A stretch of 64,000 nt of DNA from a bacterium (GTDB taxonomy: Bacteria; Bacillota; Bacilli; Lactobacillales; Streptococcaceae). Every line of letters starts with the position of its first letter. Positions within the stretch are counted from its first letter, which is position 1. The position numbers and the translations under genes were made by a program. The stretch spans positions 186,001 to 250,000 of the forward strand of contig CAJNCF010000002.1 of assembly GCA_905221195.1 (NCBI GenBank), given 5' to 3'. The notes under the pieces were generated by a model. It was not told where the DNA came from. It searched no databases and saw nothing but the letters and a program-made list of their open reading frames with translations. Positions 1-7,750 of this stretch are shown piece after piece.

Positions 1-526
1 GATTCTGAATACGGCGAATTTCCTGATTCATCATGCGCATATGACGAACGGCTTGGACGATATCTCCTGTACCTGGTTCTCCTTTTGTACGAATCATGGA
101 AGCTCCCTCAGCGATACGACGCAAGGCTTCACCCAAGTCCTTGGCACCACAAACAAAAGGAACTTGAAATTCTTTTTTGTCCACATGGAAACGGTCGTCA
201 GCTGGCGATAGAACTTCACTCTCATCGATATAGTCAATCTCAATAGCCTCTAAAATTTGAGCTTCAACAAAATGCCCGATTCTGACCTTGGCCATTACTG
301 GAATACTCACCGCTTCTTGGATTTCCTTAATCATCTTTGGATCACTCATACGGGAAACCCCACCAGCTGCACGAATATCTGCTGGAATCCGCTCCAAGGC
401 CATCACAGCGGCCGCACCAGCAGCTTCTGCAATACGAGCCTGTTCAGGATTCTGAACGTCCATGATAACCCCACCTTTGAGCATCTGCGCCAAGTTTTTA
501 TTTAATTCATATCTATTTTCAGTCAT
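1..526 (-). CDS. pdxS: PdxS, PLP synthase lyase subunit (partial, cut by window edge)
   Basis: PdxS makes pyridoxal 5'-phosphate from a pentose phosphate, glyceraldehyde 3-phosphate and ammonia supplied by the glutaminase PdxT. About 175 N-terminal codons are visible, beginning [19 protein letters not shown]. The barrel segment [12 protein letters not shown] carries the Schiff-base lysine expected of the family, followed by [10 protein letters not shown] and the [16 protein letters not shown] block. The ATG at 526-524 follows an AGGA ribosome site. The C-terminal third lies outside the window. In streptococci pdxT normally follows pdxS, so it is expected just beyond the left edge (inference). 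Confidence 0.95.
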   Translation of the reverse strand, partial: MTENRYELNKNLAQMLKGGVIMDVQNPEQARIAEAAGAAAVMALERIPADIRAAGGVSRMSDPKMIKEIQEAVSIPVMAKVRIGHFVEAQILEAIEIDYIDESEVLSPADDRFHVDKKEFQVPFVCGAKDLGEALRRIAEGASMIRTKGEPGTGDIVQAVRHMRMMNQEIRRIQN

Positions 527-550
527 TTGTTTTATCCTCATCATTTGTAT

Positions 551-562
551 TGGTAGCTACCA
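551..562. promoter_or_regulatory. 12-bp perfect palindrome upstream of pdxS
   Basis: TGGTAGCTACCA is a perfect palindrome 25 bp upstream of the pdxS start. Its place in the leader or promoter suggests an operator. PLP-responsive regulators of the PdxR type are known in Gram-positives, but no regulator gene is adjacent, so the binder is unknown. Confidence 0.3.
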
Positions 563-629
563 TTTCATTTTAAGTTAGATTAGAAGAAATCACAAGATAA
601 AAAAAGGATAATTGTATGGGTACAGATTG

Positions 630-780
630 ATACTCAATGAAAATCAAAGAGCAAACTAGGAAGCTAGCCGCAGGTTGCTCAAAGTACTGCTTTGAGGTTG
701 CAGATAGAACTGACGAAGTCAGTACCCATACCTACGGTAAGGCGAAGCTGACGTGGTTTGAAGAGATTTTCGAAGAGTAT
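630..780 (-). repeat. BOX element, full length (boxA-boxB-boxC), reading on minus strand
   Basis: This copy has the terminal sequences typical of pneumococcal BOX repeats: it ends in ATTTTCGAAGAGTAT (reverse of boxA) and starts ATACTCAATGAAAATCAAAG (reverse of boxC). It contains the GGTAAGGCGAAGCTGACG stretch matching the BOX-A1R typing primer site with small changes. At about 151 bp it is the A1-B1-C1 form. It sits between pdxS and the nox terminator. Confidence 0.9.
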
Positions 781-788
781 AACTAAAA

Positions 789-821
789 AACTATCTGACC
801 TTAACCTAAGGCCAGATAGTT
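789..821 (-). terminator. Intrinsic terminator of nox
   Basis: The stem AACTATCTG.CCTT/AAGG.CAGATAGTT has one internal mismatch and is followed on the minus strand by a run of six T (plus A785-790). It lies 10 bp past the nox stop codon. Confidence 0.85.
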
Positions 822-830
822 CATCAAATT

Positions 831-2210
831 TTATTTTTCAGCTGTAAGTGCAGCCATTGTGATGTAGTTGTATGGTTTGTTGAAGTGTGGCAAGAAGAAT
901 AAGTCTGTCAATGCCAATTTATCAATTGTTACATGTTCCTGGATAGCAAGTGAGAACATATGGATTCCCATGCTGATTGCAATATCATGTGAAACCATTT
1001 GCGCACCAAGAATTTCACGACTATCTTTGTCAAAGACAATCTTGATGGCAACTTCGTGGTTGTCATGCTTCATAAATTCAGGTTTTTGAAGATCGTTAAA
1101 GCCTGTTTCAGTCGCATTGTAACCTGCTGCTTTAGCTTTTTCAAGAGTCAAACCAGTTGAAACCATGTGAAGACCGTAGATTGAAATACCGTTTGATCCT
1201 TGAACACCGATTCCTTCCAATTCATGTCCACAAGCGTTGTAAGCACCAACGATACCAGTACGAACAGCATTTGAAGCAAGGGCGATGTAACTTGTGTCTT
1301 TACGAGCATTGTCATAAACAGTCGCACAGTCACCAACGGCAAATACACCAGGAAGTGAAGTTTCTTGTTTCTTGTCTACAAGGAAAGCACCGTTGCGGAA
1401 GAGTTCAATCTTACCATCAGCAAGAGCTGTATTTGGACGGAAACCAACTGCAAGGATAACCATGTCCACATCGAAAGTTTCTTTATCAGTAATCAAGCGT
1501 TCAACTTTACCGTCACCTTCGATTGCTTTAACAGTTTGACCAAGTGCCAAGCGGATGTTGTGGTCTTCCAAGTTCTTAGCCATCATTTGTGTGAAGTCTT
1601 TGTCATAGTAACCGTTCAAGACAGTATCTACGATGTCAACAAGGACAACTTCTTTTCCAAGACGTTCAAAGGCTTCAGCAAGTTCAACACCGATGTAACC
1701 ACCACCTACAACGGCGATACGGTCAAGGTGCTGGCTCTTGTCAGCAAGTTTGTTGATAACTTCTTCAGCGTTTTGGTACAATTTTACGAATTGTACGTTT
1801 TCAAGAGTTGCTTTAAATTCGCGGTTTCCTTTAACAATTTCAACACCTTCGATTGGTGGCAAGATTGGTGTAGAACCTGTAGCGAAAATCAATTTCTCGT
1901 ATGATTCTTTGTGCTCTTTTCCTTCAACTTCTGCTGTAACTACTTTGTTATCATAGTCGATTGAAAGAACTGGTGAGTTCATGTACACTTTAGCACCTTT
2001 AGCTTCCAATTTTTCTTTATCAGAATAGAACAAGCCTTCAGCACCGTCAATTTGTTCACCAATCCAAAGGGCCATTCCACATCCTAGGAAAGAGATGTTA
2101 GAGTTTTGGTCAAATACAACGATTTCGTTCTCATTGCCAAAATTATCCAACATAGTATTAATACATGCTGTACCAGCGTGGTTAGCACCAACTACAACGA
2201 TTTTACTCAT
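831..2210 (-). CDS. nox: Water-forming NADH oxidase
   Basis: Nox oxidises NADH with full four-electron reduction of O2 to water, using FAD and a redox-active cysteine. The 459 residues match the usual streptococcal length. Visible are the N-terminal FAD Rossmann motif ([11 protein letters not shown]), the active cysteine in FLGCGMALW near residue 44, the NADH-binding motif [15 protein letters not shown], and the second FAD motif [11 protein letters not shown]. The enzyme regenerates NAD+ in air and competes for O2 and pyruvate-derived flux with SpxB and LctO, also in this window. The promoter overlaps a perfect cre site, so glucose repression via CcpA is likely. It is divergent from apbE and ends at its own terminator. 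Confidence 0.97.
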   Translation of the reverse strand: MSKIVVVGANHAGTACINTMLDNFGNENEIVVFDQNSNISFLGCGMALWIGEQIDGAEGLFYSDKEKLEAKGAKVYMNSPVLSIDYDNKVVTAEVEGKEHKESYEKLIFATGSTPILPPIEGVEIVKGNREFKATLENVQFVKLYQNAEEVINKLADKSQHLDRIAVVGGGYIGVELAEAFERLGKEVVLVDIVDTVLNGYYDKDFTQMMAKNLEDHNIRLALGQTVKAIEGDGKVERLITDKETFDVDMVILAVGFRPNTALADGKIELFRNGAFLVDKKQETSLPGVFAVGDCATVYDNARKDTSYIALASNAVRTGIVGAYNACGHELEGIGVQGSNGISIYGLHMVSTGLTLEKAKAAGYNATETGFNDLQKPEFMKHDNHEVAIKIVFDKDSREILGAQMVSHDIAISMGIHMFSLAIQEHVTIDKLALTDLFFLPHFNKPYNYITMAALTAEK

Positions 2211-2248
2211 AGAAAAATTCCTACCTTCAATTTTAAATTTACTCTTCT

Positions 2249-2277
2249 AGTATAACATTTACTGTTAGCGTTTACAA
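2249..2277 (-). promoter_or_regulatory. nox promoter with embedded cre (CcpA) site
   Basis: On the minus strand -35 TTGTAA (2272-2277) and -10 TATACT (2249-2254) are 17 bp apart. The sequence TGTTAGCGTTTACA (plus 2263-2276) matches the cre consensus TGWNANCGNTNWCA at every position and covers most of the -35 box. CcpA binding here would block RNA polymerase. Confidence 0.75.
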
Positions 2278-2399
2278 GAGTTTTGCTAATTTTCCCGATT
2301 TTTTTGTAAAAAAATGTAAATAATCTGTATTTTATCAGCCTTTCTTACAATTACTCTTTATTTTCTGAGCATATTTCTTGACAACTTTACAAATTTTAT

Positions 2400-2428
2400 T
2401 TGTGAAAACGCTGACTTTATGGTATGCT
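2400..2428 (+). promoter_or_regulatory. apbE operon promoter with embedded cre site
   Basis: TTGTGA (2400-2405), a 17-bp spacer and an extended -10 TGGTATGCT (TATGCT at 2423-2428). Between them TGAAAACGCTGACT (2403-2416) matches the cre consensus at 13 of 14 positions. Position inside the core promoter predicts CcpA repression. Confidence 0.65.
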
Positions 2429-2518
2429 AGTATTATGGAAAGAAAATGTAAGAGGTTAATTTTGCAAAAAAATTACTATATTTCAACCTTCTTTTCATAA
2501 GAGAAAGGAGTTGGTAGC

Positions 2519-3442
2519 TTGCCTCTTAGTTCACATTCTGAACGGCTAATGGGAACTACTATCACTATTTCATTAGTAGATGAGCGAGCCGATATCTTGC
2601 TCCAAAAATCCTTTGATTTGCTCAAAGAGCTAGAATACCGCTTCAATGCCAATAGTCAAGAATCTGAGTTGATGGAAATTAATCATCAAGCTGGAATAGC
2701 CCCAGTCACGGTGCATCCAGACCTGTTTGAACTGATTTCACTTGGATTAGAGCATAGCCTAGCGCCCTCTAGTCATCTCAATATCAGCATTGGTCCCTTG
2801 ATTCAAACCTGGCGCATCGGTTTTTCAGATGCCAAAGTTGCCCAACCTCAAGAAATTGAAGAGGTTCTCCCTTTAATCAATCCTCAATATATCGAGTTAG
2901 ATTCTTCCACTTCTACTGTGTTTCTAAAACAGAAAGGAATGAAGATAGACCTAGGTTGTTTAGCCAAGGGTTATAGTGCGGATAAGGTCGCCCAATTTCT
3001 TAGAGAAGAGGGAGTGACATCTGCCTTGATCAATCTGGGAGGGAATATCCTGACCATTGGAAAAAATCAGGCAAGAGGAAATCAGCCTTGGCAAATCGGG
3101 ATTCAAGACCCAGCCAATCCTCGGGGAAATCACTTAATGACCATCCCTGTTGTCAATAAATCTGTCGTGACTTCAGGCATTTATGAACGTCACCTGACAG
3201 TCGATGGAAAAGATTACCATCATATTTTTGACAGCCAAACAGGCTATCCTGTTGAGACGGAACTAGCTAGTCTAACAATCATCTCTGATAAATCAGTCGA
3301 CGGTGAAATCTGGACAACCCGTCTATTTGGAGAAAGACCTGCTTCTATCCTCTGGCAAGTCGAAAGTTTGGAGGGCATCGAAGCTATCCTCATCGATAAA
3401 GAAGGTCACCTAAGCTGTTCTTCAGGAATTCCTACTCTATAG
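2519..3442 (+). CDS. apbE: FAD:protein FMN transferase (ApbE family), cytoplasmic form
   Basis: ApbE cuts FAD and attaches FMN through a phosphoester to a Thr or Ser of target proteins, with Mg2+. The 307 residues contain DLGCLAKGYSADKV (the DLGGIAKGYAVD-type motif, Asp near 144), LINLGGNI, and the H-TVDGKDYHHIFD metal/flavin region. There is no signal peptide or lipobox, unlike exported ApbE proteins, so it should act in the cytosol. The start is TTG at 2519, 8 nt after an AAAGGAG site. An in-frame upstream ATG is not visible. Two flavin reductases follow on the same strand with a short 59-bp gap. The second has a tail with flavinylation-type motifs, its probable substrate (inference). Confidence 0.93.
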   Translation: MPLSSHSERLMGTTITISLVDERADILLQKSFDLLKELEYRFNANSQESELMEINHQAGIAPVTVHPDLFELISLGLEHSLAPSSHLNISIGPLIQTWRIGFSDAKVAQPQEIEEVLPLINPQYIELDSSTSTVFLKQKGMKIDLGCLAKGYSADKVAQFLREEGVTSALINLGGNILTIGKNQARGNQPWQIGIQDPANPRGNHLMTIPVVNKSVVTSGIYERHLTVDGKDYHHIFDSQTGYPVETELASLTIISDKSVDGEIWTTRLFGERPASILWQVESLEGIEAILIDKEGHLSCSSGIPTL

Positions 3443-3501
3443 AAACAACTGTTTCAATGGAGTTCTAAAATCGTATTATGTAAAAAGAGAAAGGAAATCT
3501 C

Positions 3502-4107
3502 ATGTTAAAACTTATTGCTATTGTTGGAACAAATTCAAAACGTTCTACAAACCGTCAATTGCTTCAATACATGCAAAAACACTTTGCTGAAAAAGCTGAA
3601 ATTGAACTTGTTGAAATTAAAGACATTCCTGTCTTCAACAAACCAGCTGACAAGCAAGTACCTGCTGAAATTCTGGAAATTGCTGCTAAAATTGAAGAGG
3701 CAGATGGCGTTATTATCGGTACTCCTGAATATGATCACTCTATTCCAGCTGTTTTGATGAGCGCTCTTGCTTGGTTGTCTTATGGTATCTACCCACTTTT
3801 GAATAAACCAATCATGATTACAGGTGCTTCATATGGTACACTTGGTTCATCACGTGCCCAATTACAACTTCGCCAAATCTTGAATGCACCAGAAATCAAA
3901 GCAAGTGTCCTTCCTGATGAATTCTTGCTTTCACATTCTCTTCAAGCCTTCAGTACAAGTGGTGACTTAGTTGACCTTGATGTTATTAAAAAATTGGATG
4001 CTACTTTTGATGACTTCCGTATCTTTGTAAAAATCACAGAAAAATTGCGTAACGCACAGGAATTGCTTCGCAAAGATGCTGAAGACTTTGACTGGGAAAA
4101 TTTGTAA
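3502..4107 (+). CDS. NADPH-dependent FMN reductase family protein
   Basis: This 201-residue flavodoxin-like protein begins LIAIVGTNSKRSTNRQLL, the phosphate-binding loop of the NADPH-dependent FMN reductase family. GVIIGTPEYDHSIPAVLMSA is the second flavin loop, and KPIMITGASYGTLGSSRAQ the third. These enzymes move hydride from NAD(P)H to flavin. It is homologous to the N-terminal half of the next gene (same motif order), so the pair likely arose by duplication. It has an AAAGGAAA ribosome site and is separated from the next gene by 18 bp, which implies one transcript with apbE. The electron acceptor is unknown. Confidence 0.9.
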   Translation: MLKLIAIVGTNSKRSTNRQLLQYMQKHFAEKAEIELVEIKDIPVFNKPADKQVPAEILEIAAKIEEADGVIIGTPEYDHSIPAVLMSALAWLSYGIYPLLNKPIMITGASYGTLGSSRAQLQLRQILNAPEIKASVLPDEFLLSHSLQAFSTSGDLVDLDVIKKLDATFDDFRIFVKITEKLRNAQELLRKDAEDFDWENL

Positions 4108-4125
4108 GATAGGAGACCAAAAAGA

Positions 4126-5370
4126 ATGAAATTTGTTGGACTTGTAGGATCAAACTACGATCAATCATATAACCGTAAACTCTTGGAATTTATCCGCCGT
4201 CACTTCAAACTCAAATTTGAATTAGAAGTTCTTGAAATTGACGAAGTTCCAATGTTTAACCAAGACGAAAAATGGGACGAAAGTTTCCAATTACGTTATT
4301 TATATAACAAAATTACTCGTGCTGATGGTGTTATTATCGCTACTCCTGAGCACAACCATACAATCTCAGCTTCTCTAAAATCTGTTCTTGAATGGCTGTC
4401 ATACGAAGTTCATCCATTTGAAAACAAACCAGTCATGATTGTGGGAGCATCTTACTACGACCAAGGTACTTCTCGTGCCCAAGTTCACCTTCGTAAGATT
4501 CTTGACGCGCCAGGTGTCAACGCCTATACTCTTCCAGGAAATGAATTCCTTCTCGGTAAAGCTAAAGAAGCCTTTGATGTTAATGGGAATATCACAAATG
4601 AAGGAACTATTAATTTCCTTGAAACATGTTTAGACAACTTTGTAAAATATGTGGGAGTCGTTTCAAAATTGAAAAAACCAAAACCAATCGCACCAGAAGA
4701 TTTATATTGTACAAATCCAATTGCAACTACCATTCAAGGAGTTGATCCTGATGATCCTGAATGGGTAGAAAAAGCAGCTGAACTTGTAGGAGCTGTTTCT
4801 GGAGATACCTACGTTAAATTAGACCACGGTATCTTGACAGTTAACCAAATTGATATGTTCTTGAAAGCAATGCCATTTGAGTTGACATATGCTGATGATA
4901 ATAACCAATTCTTGTACTATAATAACGCCCACCAAGATCCAAATACAATGTATGGTAAACGTGTGCGAGTTCAAGCAGGTAGTCGCCTAGGAACAGTGCA
5001 TGCTTCACTTCCACCTGCAAGAATGAAAAATGTTGAATGGGTTGTCGGCGTATTGCGTAACGGAGATCAAGAATATGTCCGTACAATTGTACCAGGAACA
5101 CCAGAAGGTGTTATTAATACACACAACTACAAGGCAATGTACTACCCAGATGGCTCATATGCTGGAATTAATGAAATTATCTTTAATTTCCAACCATGGC
5201 TTGATTGGTACTTAGAAACAACTGGTCAACGTCTAGTTGGTGGAAATGCTGCAGCATCTGCTGGCGGACATGGTCATGGCGGCGCAGATGCTACATCTGG
5301 AGCTTCTGATGCAGGTGATGCTGGAGGCCACGGTGGTGACGCAGACGCTACATCTGGAGCAAGCAACTAA
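4126..5370 (+). CDS. Flavin reductase - PAS-like - double flavinylation-motif tail fusion
   Basis: Three parts are visible in 414 residues. Residues 1 to about 190 form an NADPH-dependent FMN reductase fold (FVGLVGSNYDQSYNRKL, GVIIATPEHNH, GASYYDQGTSRAQ). Residues about 235-370 resemble a PAS_10/DUF438-type PAS domain (MPFELTYADDNNQFLYYN; HASLPP; an AMYYPDGSYAGINEI strand). Residues 374-414 form a low-complexity Gly/Ala/His/Asp tail with two copies of DATSGAS (388-394 and 407-413). The family motif for ApbE flavinylation is roughly D-x-x-[ST]-G-A-[ST], so Ser394 and Ser413 are candidate FMN acceptors. The tail holds no other fold. Together with apbE this suggests a soluble NADPH-to-covalent-FMN electron chain, sensed or steered by the PAS domain. 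Identification of the PAS part is moderate; the tail motif is read directly. Confidence 0.85.
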   Translation: MKFVGLVGSNYDQSYNRKLLEFIRRHFKLKFELEVLEIDEVPMFNQDEKWDESFQLRYLYNKITRADGVIIATPEHNHTISASLKSVLEWLSYEVHPFENKPVMIVGASYYDQGTSRAQVHLRKILDAPGVNAYTLPGNEFLLGKAKEAFDVNGNITNEGTINFLETCLDNFVKYVGVVSKLKKPKPIAPEDLYCTNPIATTIQGVDPDDPEWVEKAAELVGAVSGDTYVKLDHGILTVNQIDMFLKAMPFELTYADDNNQFLYYNNAHQDPNTMYGKRVRVQAGSRLGTVHASLPPARMKNVEWVVGVLRNGDQEYVRTIVPGTPEGVINTHNYKAMYYPDGSYAGINEIIFNFQPWLDWYLETTGQRLVGGNAAASAGGHGHGGADATSGASDAGDAGGHGGDADATSGASN

Positions 5371-5377
5371 TAATTTT

Positions 5378-5401
5378 AGGAACCGTTATGGTTCCTTTTT
5401 T
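5378..5401 (+). terminator. Terminator of the apbE operon
   Basis: AGGAACC, loop GTTAT, GGTTCCT, then a T run; 7 bp after the stop codon of the flavin reductase fusion. Confidence 0.9.
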
Positions 5402-5438
5402 AGTAAACTCTTTATCAACTGTAGTGTGCTACGACTTA

Positions 5439-5568
5439 TTGACTAAATCTCATTCATTGATGTATAATGAATATATTAAACGGGCAATATGATAGGGTGT
5501 AAAATAATATCTAGTTGTTACAACAGATATTTCTCAATTATAGAAAGTCTATTTTCTAGAGGTTCTTT
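5439..5568 (+). promoter_or_regulatory. Promoter and 100-nt structured leader of the ABC exporter gene
   Basis: TTGACT (5439-5444), 18-bp spacer and TATAAT (5463-5468). The leader contains the hairpin ATATCTaGTTGT/ACAACaGATAT near 5506-5530 and an AGAGG ribosome site before the ATG at 5569. The length of the leader suggests room for post-initiation control, but no known riboswitch is recognised. Confidence 0.6.
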
Positions 5569-7143
5569 ATGATTCATATCTTTAAATATCTCGATACAAA
5601 AACAAAATACCTAACTATTATTGGGGCACTAGCAAATGGGGGACTTGCTCTGGGACAACCCTTAGTTGTTTCTAAAGCATTATCTATAGATCAAAATAGT
5701 TTAACATATTCCTCTATTTGGAAATTTGCTCTCTTTGGTTTTTCAGTCTATTTCGCTTTGTATAGCCTGATGTTGTTTTGTAATCATGCAAATAACGTCT
5801 TTCAACGTGAGATTCAAATGAATATTCGAACGAAATTACTCCAGAAGTTGATAGAAGACAGAGAATATAGTGAAGATGAGAAAATTACCATGCTAACACA
5901 AGATATGGAATTTCTAGGAGATAACTTCTTTAGATGCTATATGTCCATTTCATGTTGGGGATTTGGGGCGCTAATTACGGCAATCTATATCATTGCGCAA
6001 AATGTTATATTGGGTTCTATCTTTGTTTTCTTTACGATTTTACGTCCCATTCCACAATTTTTGATGAATAATAGGCTGAAAAATTCAGGGGAGGAAATGT
6101 CTCAAGAAAGAACTGCCGTTCATAATCAAATCTCTGACAGTATTCGGGGTGCTCAGACCTTACGAATGAATCAAGCCTTATCTGAAAATTATCAGCGTGT
6201 CTGGAATACCAATCTTCGTTATCAACGAGCTATTCAAAGGTTTTCTTTTACTCATAATTTTGTTTTCTTTTGTAATGGTTTTATGGTATTTCTTAGCCAA
6301 GTACTACCTTTAGTATTGGGATTCTTCCTTGCCATGCATAATCATCATGTTTACTTAGCTAACTTGGTTGCTATGTATATCGCTGCCGGCCAACTAGTGG
6401 GGCCTATTCAAAATATTATGTATGATGTGGCAGATATGCAAGGGGCTAAAACAACAGTTGATAAGATTTTTGGAATTTTGAATCGAATTGATGATAGAGA
6501 AGTGGACAGCCACTCAATCTCCCAAGTAGCATATCTGGAAATTTTTCACTTAAATAAATCATATAACGGTAGGGAGATTATTCATGATTTCAATCTAACG
6601 ATTCAACAAGGTGAAAAAGTTCTCATAAAAGGGCCAAGTGGCTGTGGAAAATCCACACTTTTCCGAATGATTATTGGGAAAGAGAAAGCTGATAGTGGGA
6701 TGATTACTTGTATCACAGAGGATGGCGCTAAAATAAGTAACTTTATTCGTCAGGTGGGCATCATCAGCCAGCATCCTTTTCTCTTTAATGATACTGTTCG
6801 TTACAACCTAAGCTTGGGACAAAAATTTTCAGATCAAGAGTTAGATGCTGTTTTAAAACAAGTAAAACTTGATCATGAACTGACAAATGGACTTGATTTT
6901 GTGATCACGGATAATGGAGAAAATATTTCAGGTGGACAGCGTGTCCGTATTGAACTAGCACGCTTTCTACTTCGTAAAAAGGAAATTTTATTAGTAGATG
7001 AGGTAACTGCAGCTCTTGACGTAGAAAATAGCCAGATGGTCCGAGACTTGATTTTCTCACTACCGATGATGGTGTTAGAAATTGCTCACCATATTAATAA
7101 TGAAAGTCGCTATAATCAAGTCATTGAACTAAGAAAAGATTGA
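5569..7143 (+). CDS. ABC exporter half-transporter (TMD-NBD fusion)
   Basis: The 524-residue protein has an N-terminal membrane domain (segments near 15-35, 50-70, 130-165 and 235-275) and a C-terminal ATPase. Visible are Walker A GPSGCGKST from residue 355, signature SGGQRVRIELAR from 454, Walker B ILLVDE (477-478) and an H-loop histidine in LEIAHHI. It would work as a homodimer or with a partner elsewhere. No peptidase C39 domain, bacteriocin precursor or partner is adjacent, so the cargo (peptide, lipid or drug) is unknown. The catalytic residues look intact. It stands alone between the apbE terminator and a BOX element and its codon use is A/T-rich, which fits an accessory gene. Confidence 0.85.
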   Translation: MIHIFKYLDTKTKYLTIIGALANGGLALGQPLVVSKALSIDQNSLTYSSIWKFALFGFSVYFALYSLMLFCNHANNVFQREIQMNIRTKLLQKLIEDREYSEDEKITMLTQDMEFLGDNFFRCYMSISCWGFGALITAIYIIAQNVILGSIFVFFTILRPIPQFLMNNRLKNSGEEMSQERTAVHNQISDSIRGAQTLRMNQALSENYQRVWNTNLRYQRAIQRFSFTHNFVFFCNGFMVFLSQVLPLVLGFFLAMHNHHVYLANLVAMYIAAGQLVGPIQNIMYDVADMQGAKTTVDKIFGILNRIDDREVDSHSISQVAYLEIFHLNKSYNGREIIHDFNLTIQQGEKVLIKGPSGCGKSTLFRMIIGKEKADSGMITCITEDGAKISNFIRQVGIISQHPFLFNDTVRYNLSLGQKFSDQELDAVLKQVKLDHELTNGLDFVITDNGENISGGQRVRIELARFLLRKKEILLVDEVTAALDVENSQMVRDLIFSLPMMVLEIAHHINNESRYNQVIELRKD

Positions 7144-7166
7144 TTTTCTAATGAATCCAATATATT

Positions 7167-7316
7167 ATACTCAATGAAAATCAAAGAGCAAACTAGGAAG
7201 CTAGCCGCAGGTTGCTCAAAGCACTGCTTTGAGGTTGCAGATAGAACTGACGAAGTCAGTAACATATATACGGCAAGACGACGCTTACTTAATTTGAAGA
7301 GATTTTCGAAGAGTAT
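7167..7316 (-). repeat. BOX element, full length, with a diverged boxA
   Basis: The 150-bp copy starts ATACTCAATGAAAATCAAAG and ends GATTTTCGAAGAGTAT. The boxA part reads CGGCAAGACGACGCTTACTT rather than the usual GGCGACGCTGACGTGG, so this copy has drifted. It lies immediately downstream of the ABC exporter gene. Confidence 0.88.
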
Positions 7317-7374
7317 TAGATAGATAAATTAAGTAACCGATGTAGTTCTGTATCCTACTAGATTAAGTCAGCCA

Positions 7375-7409
7375 AAAACGACTAGCAGTTTGTGTCTGCT
7401 AGTCGTTTT
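7375..7409. terminator. Bidirectional terminator between the ABC exporter and the glyQS operon
   Basis: AAAACGACTAGCAG, loop TTTGTGT, CTGCTAGTCGTTTT: a perfect 14-bp stem with A and T flanks that can end transcription from both sides. Confidence 0.88.
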
Positions 7410-7450
7410 GTTATCATTTCACCTATCTTTGTTAAAAGAAAGAATACTTA

Positions 7451-7708
7451 TTATGAATTTGGATCATCGAGACTACGGCCATGTAACCCTTTTTCACGTT
7501 GGACTTGGCGTAGTTTTTCTGGTGTGACATCGTTTCCTTCTTCATCCACAATTTTGATTCCTTCAATGTGGTGACGAACAGAGCGACGATAACCTTCGAT
7601 GTACTCTTCACGTAGTTTGGCTTGTTCCACTTTTTCTTCTGGGGTCAAGCCTTCTGTTTTTTTCTTTTTGGCAAGCTCGTTAATACGATCAATTTTTTTA
7701 GGATCCAT
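7451..7708 (-). CDS. UPF0291 (DUF896) family small protein
   Basis: An 85-residue, highly charged protein beginning [17 protein letters not shown], with [16 protein letters not shown] and [10 protein letters not shown], matches the UPF0291/DUF896 family (YnzC-like in Bacillus), which forms short helical hairpins. The biochemical role is not established. It starts 43 bp after the glyS stop, with an AAAGGAGAG ribosome site, and is the last gene before the shared terminator, so it should be the tail of the T-box-controlled glycine operon. Confidence 0.85.
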   Translation of the reverse strand: MDPKKIDRINELAKKKKTEGLTPEEKVEQAKLREEYIEGYRRSVRHHIEGIKIVDEEGNDVTPEKLRQVQREKGLHGRSLDDPNS

Positions 7709-7750
7709 TTTTCTCTCCTTTATGATAAGATTTAACCCGTTTAACAGATT

